DNA of 14,164 bases, from positions 1 to 14,164 of the forward strand of contig CAMNAE010000013.1 in assembly GCA_946530565.1 (NCBI GenBank), written 5' to 3'. Origin of the DNA: an uncultured Oscillibacter sp. (lineage in GTDB: Bacteria > Bacillota > Clostridia > Oscillospirales > Oscillospiraceae). The position numbers and the translations under genes are program-made. Positions 13,497 to 14,164 of the stretch are shown piece by piece. The notes below the pieces were generated by a model that was not told where the DNA came from, did not search any database, and worked only from the letters and a program-made list of their open reading frames with translations. The stretch's first letter is position 1. Every line of letters starts with the position of its first letter.

Positions 13497-14164
13497 TGAA
13501 GCGCTTCCTCCTTGAGCGCGTCGATGATCGCGAGCGAGCGCTGCGAGATCTCCGCGTTTTTGTTGCGTTTGCCCCGGACCCGGTGGTCCAGCGGCGGCAG
13601 GAGCCCGAAATTGATGTTCATGGGCTGGAAGGCGCCGACGGCAGGGTTCGAGATATACAGGCCCAGCGCGCCGATCGCGGTCTCCTGCGGAAAGTTGAGG
13701 GGCGCCATGCCGCGCAGTCTCCGGGCCGTCTCGATGCCCACCAGCAGGCCCGACGCGGCGGATTCCACATAGCCCTCAACGCCGGTCATCTGGCCGGCAA
13801 AGGCGATACGCTCCGAAGCCTTGAGCCGGTAATAGCGGTCCAGATGCCGCGGGGAATCGAGATAGGTGTTGCGGTGCATGACCCCGTAGCGCAGAAACTC
13901 CGCGCGGTGGAGCGCCGGGATCATCGAAAAGACGCGCCTTTGCTCGGGAAATTTGAGGTGCGTCTGGAAGCCGACGAGGTTGTAGACGCTGCCGACCGCG
14001 TTGTCGCGCCGGAGCTGGACGACCGCATAGGGCTCTTTTCCCGTGCGCGGATCCCTCAGGCCGCGCGGCTTCAGGGGGCCGTAGCAGAGCGTATCGCGCC
14101 CGCGCCGGGCCATGACCTCCACGGGCATGCAGCCCTCGAAGACGCCGGAGTCCTCAAAGCCGTG
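13493..14164 (-). CDS. trmFO: TrmFO, folate-dependent tRNA (uracil-54) methyltransferase (C-terminal half)
   Basis: The last 223 residues of a protein normally near 435-450 residues; the N-terminal FAD-binding part lies beyond the window. TrmFO makes 5-methyluridine at position 54 of tRNA using methylenetetrahydrofolate and FADH2. The visible part opens with FEDSGVFEGCMPVEVMARRG, whose Cys matches the catalytic-region cysteine of the family, then DTLCYGPLKPRGLRDPRTGK, YAVVQLRRDN, YNLVGFQTHL and FAGQMTGVEGYVESAASGLL. All are TrmFO hallmarks. It is the first gene seen of the trmFO-plsX-acpP-rnc run; the overlap with plsX implies a shared transcript. Confidence 0.94.
   Translation of the reverse strand, partial: HGFEDSGVFEGCMPVEVMARRGRDTLCYGPLKPRGLRDPRTGKEPYAVVQLRRDNAVGSVYNLVGFQTHLKFPEQRRVFSMIPALHRAEFLRYGVMHRNTYLDSPRHLDRYYRLKASERIAFAGQMTGVEGYVESAASGLLVGIETARRLRGMAPLNFPQETAIGALGLYISNPAVGAFQPMNINFGLLPPLDHRVRGKRNKNAEISQRSLAIIDALKEEALQ

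Overview
The window is a stretch of G+C-rich chromosomal DNA that looks like a gut-type Firmicute of the Oscillospiraceae or a related clostridial family. The evidence is a plsX-acpP-rnc lipid/RNA-processing block, TrmFO (the folate-dependent tRNA methyltransferase common in Firmicutes), strong AGGAGG-type ribosome binding sites, a lipoprotein with a Ser/Ala/Pro linker, and a secreted BspA-type leucine-rich repeat protein. The lineage is inferred from gene content and style; no rRNA or tRNA gene is present to confirm it. Fourteen protein genes are supported, two of them cut by the window edges.

Layout. (1) 1-1453, minus: the first 484 residues of a secreted 23-residue-repeat LRR surface protein. 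(2) 1454-1659: a divergent, A+T-rich intergenic region with a sigma-A-like promoter and an inverted repeat for the next operon. (3) 1660-4100, plus: a zinc/cadmium efflux operon made of an SmtB-type ArsR repressor with a complete alpha-5 metal site, a stand-alone 71-residue heavy-metal-associated (HMA) domain protein, and a P1B-2-type ATPase without its own HMA domain. A long two-way terminator (4116-4162) separates it from the converging operon. (4) 4178-11110, minus: a probable single catabolic operon read from right to left: a GntR/FCD regulator, TRAP substrate-binding lipoprotein DctP, the two halves of a split UxaA-family (hydro)lyase, TRAP permeases DctQ and DctM, an unassigned SDR, and a gluconate 5-dehydrogenase-like SDR. 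(5) 11365-14164, minus: housekeeping genes trmFO (C-terminal half), plsX, acpP and rnc, ending in a very strong hairpin.

How the genes work together. The TRAP operon appears to import an organic acid, interconvert it by one or two NAD(P)-dependent oxidation/reduction steps, and dehydrate (or desulfonate) it with the split UxaA-type enzyme, under control of a ligand-responsive GntR repressor. The substrate cannot be fixed from sequence. A hexonate/hexuronate derivative is the most likely class, and a C3 sulfonate such as sulfolactate is a real alternative. No kinase or aldolase to finish a KDG route is in the window. The metal operon is a self-contained detoxification unit in which every expected Zn/Cd-selective residue can be seen.

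I found no CRISPR array, insertion sequence, phage gene, tRNA or rRNA, and no clear case of a wholly new system. The best leads are the unassigned TRAP/UxaA/SDR pathway, the nested higher-order repeat in the LRR protein, and several regulatory structures (an acpP promoter, intercistronic stems and operator-like palindromes).
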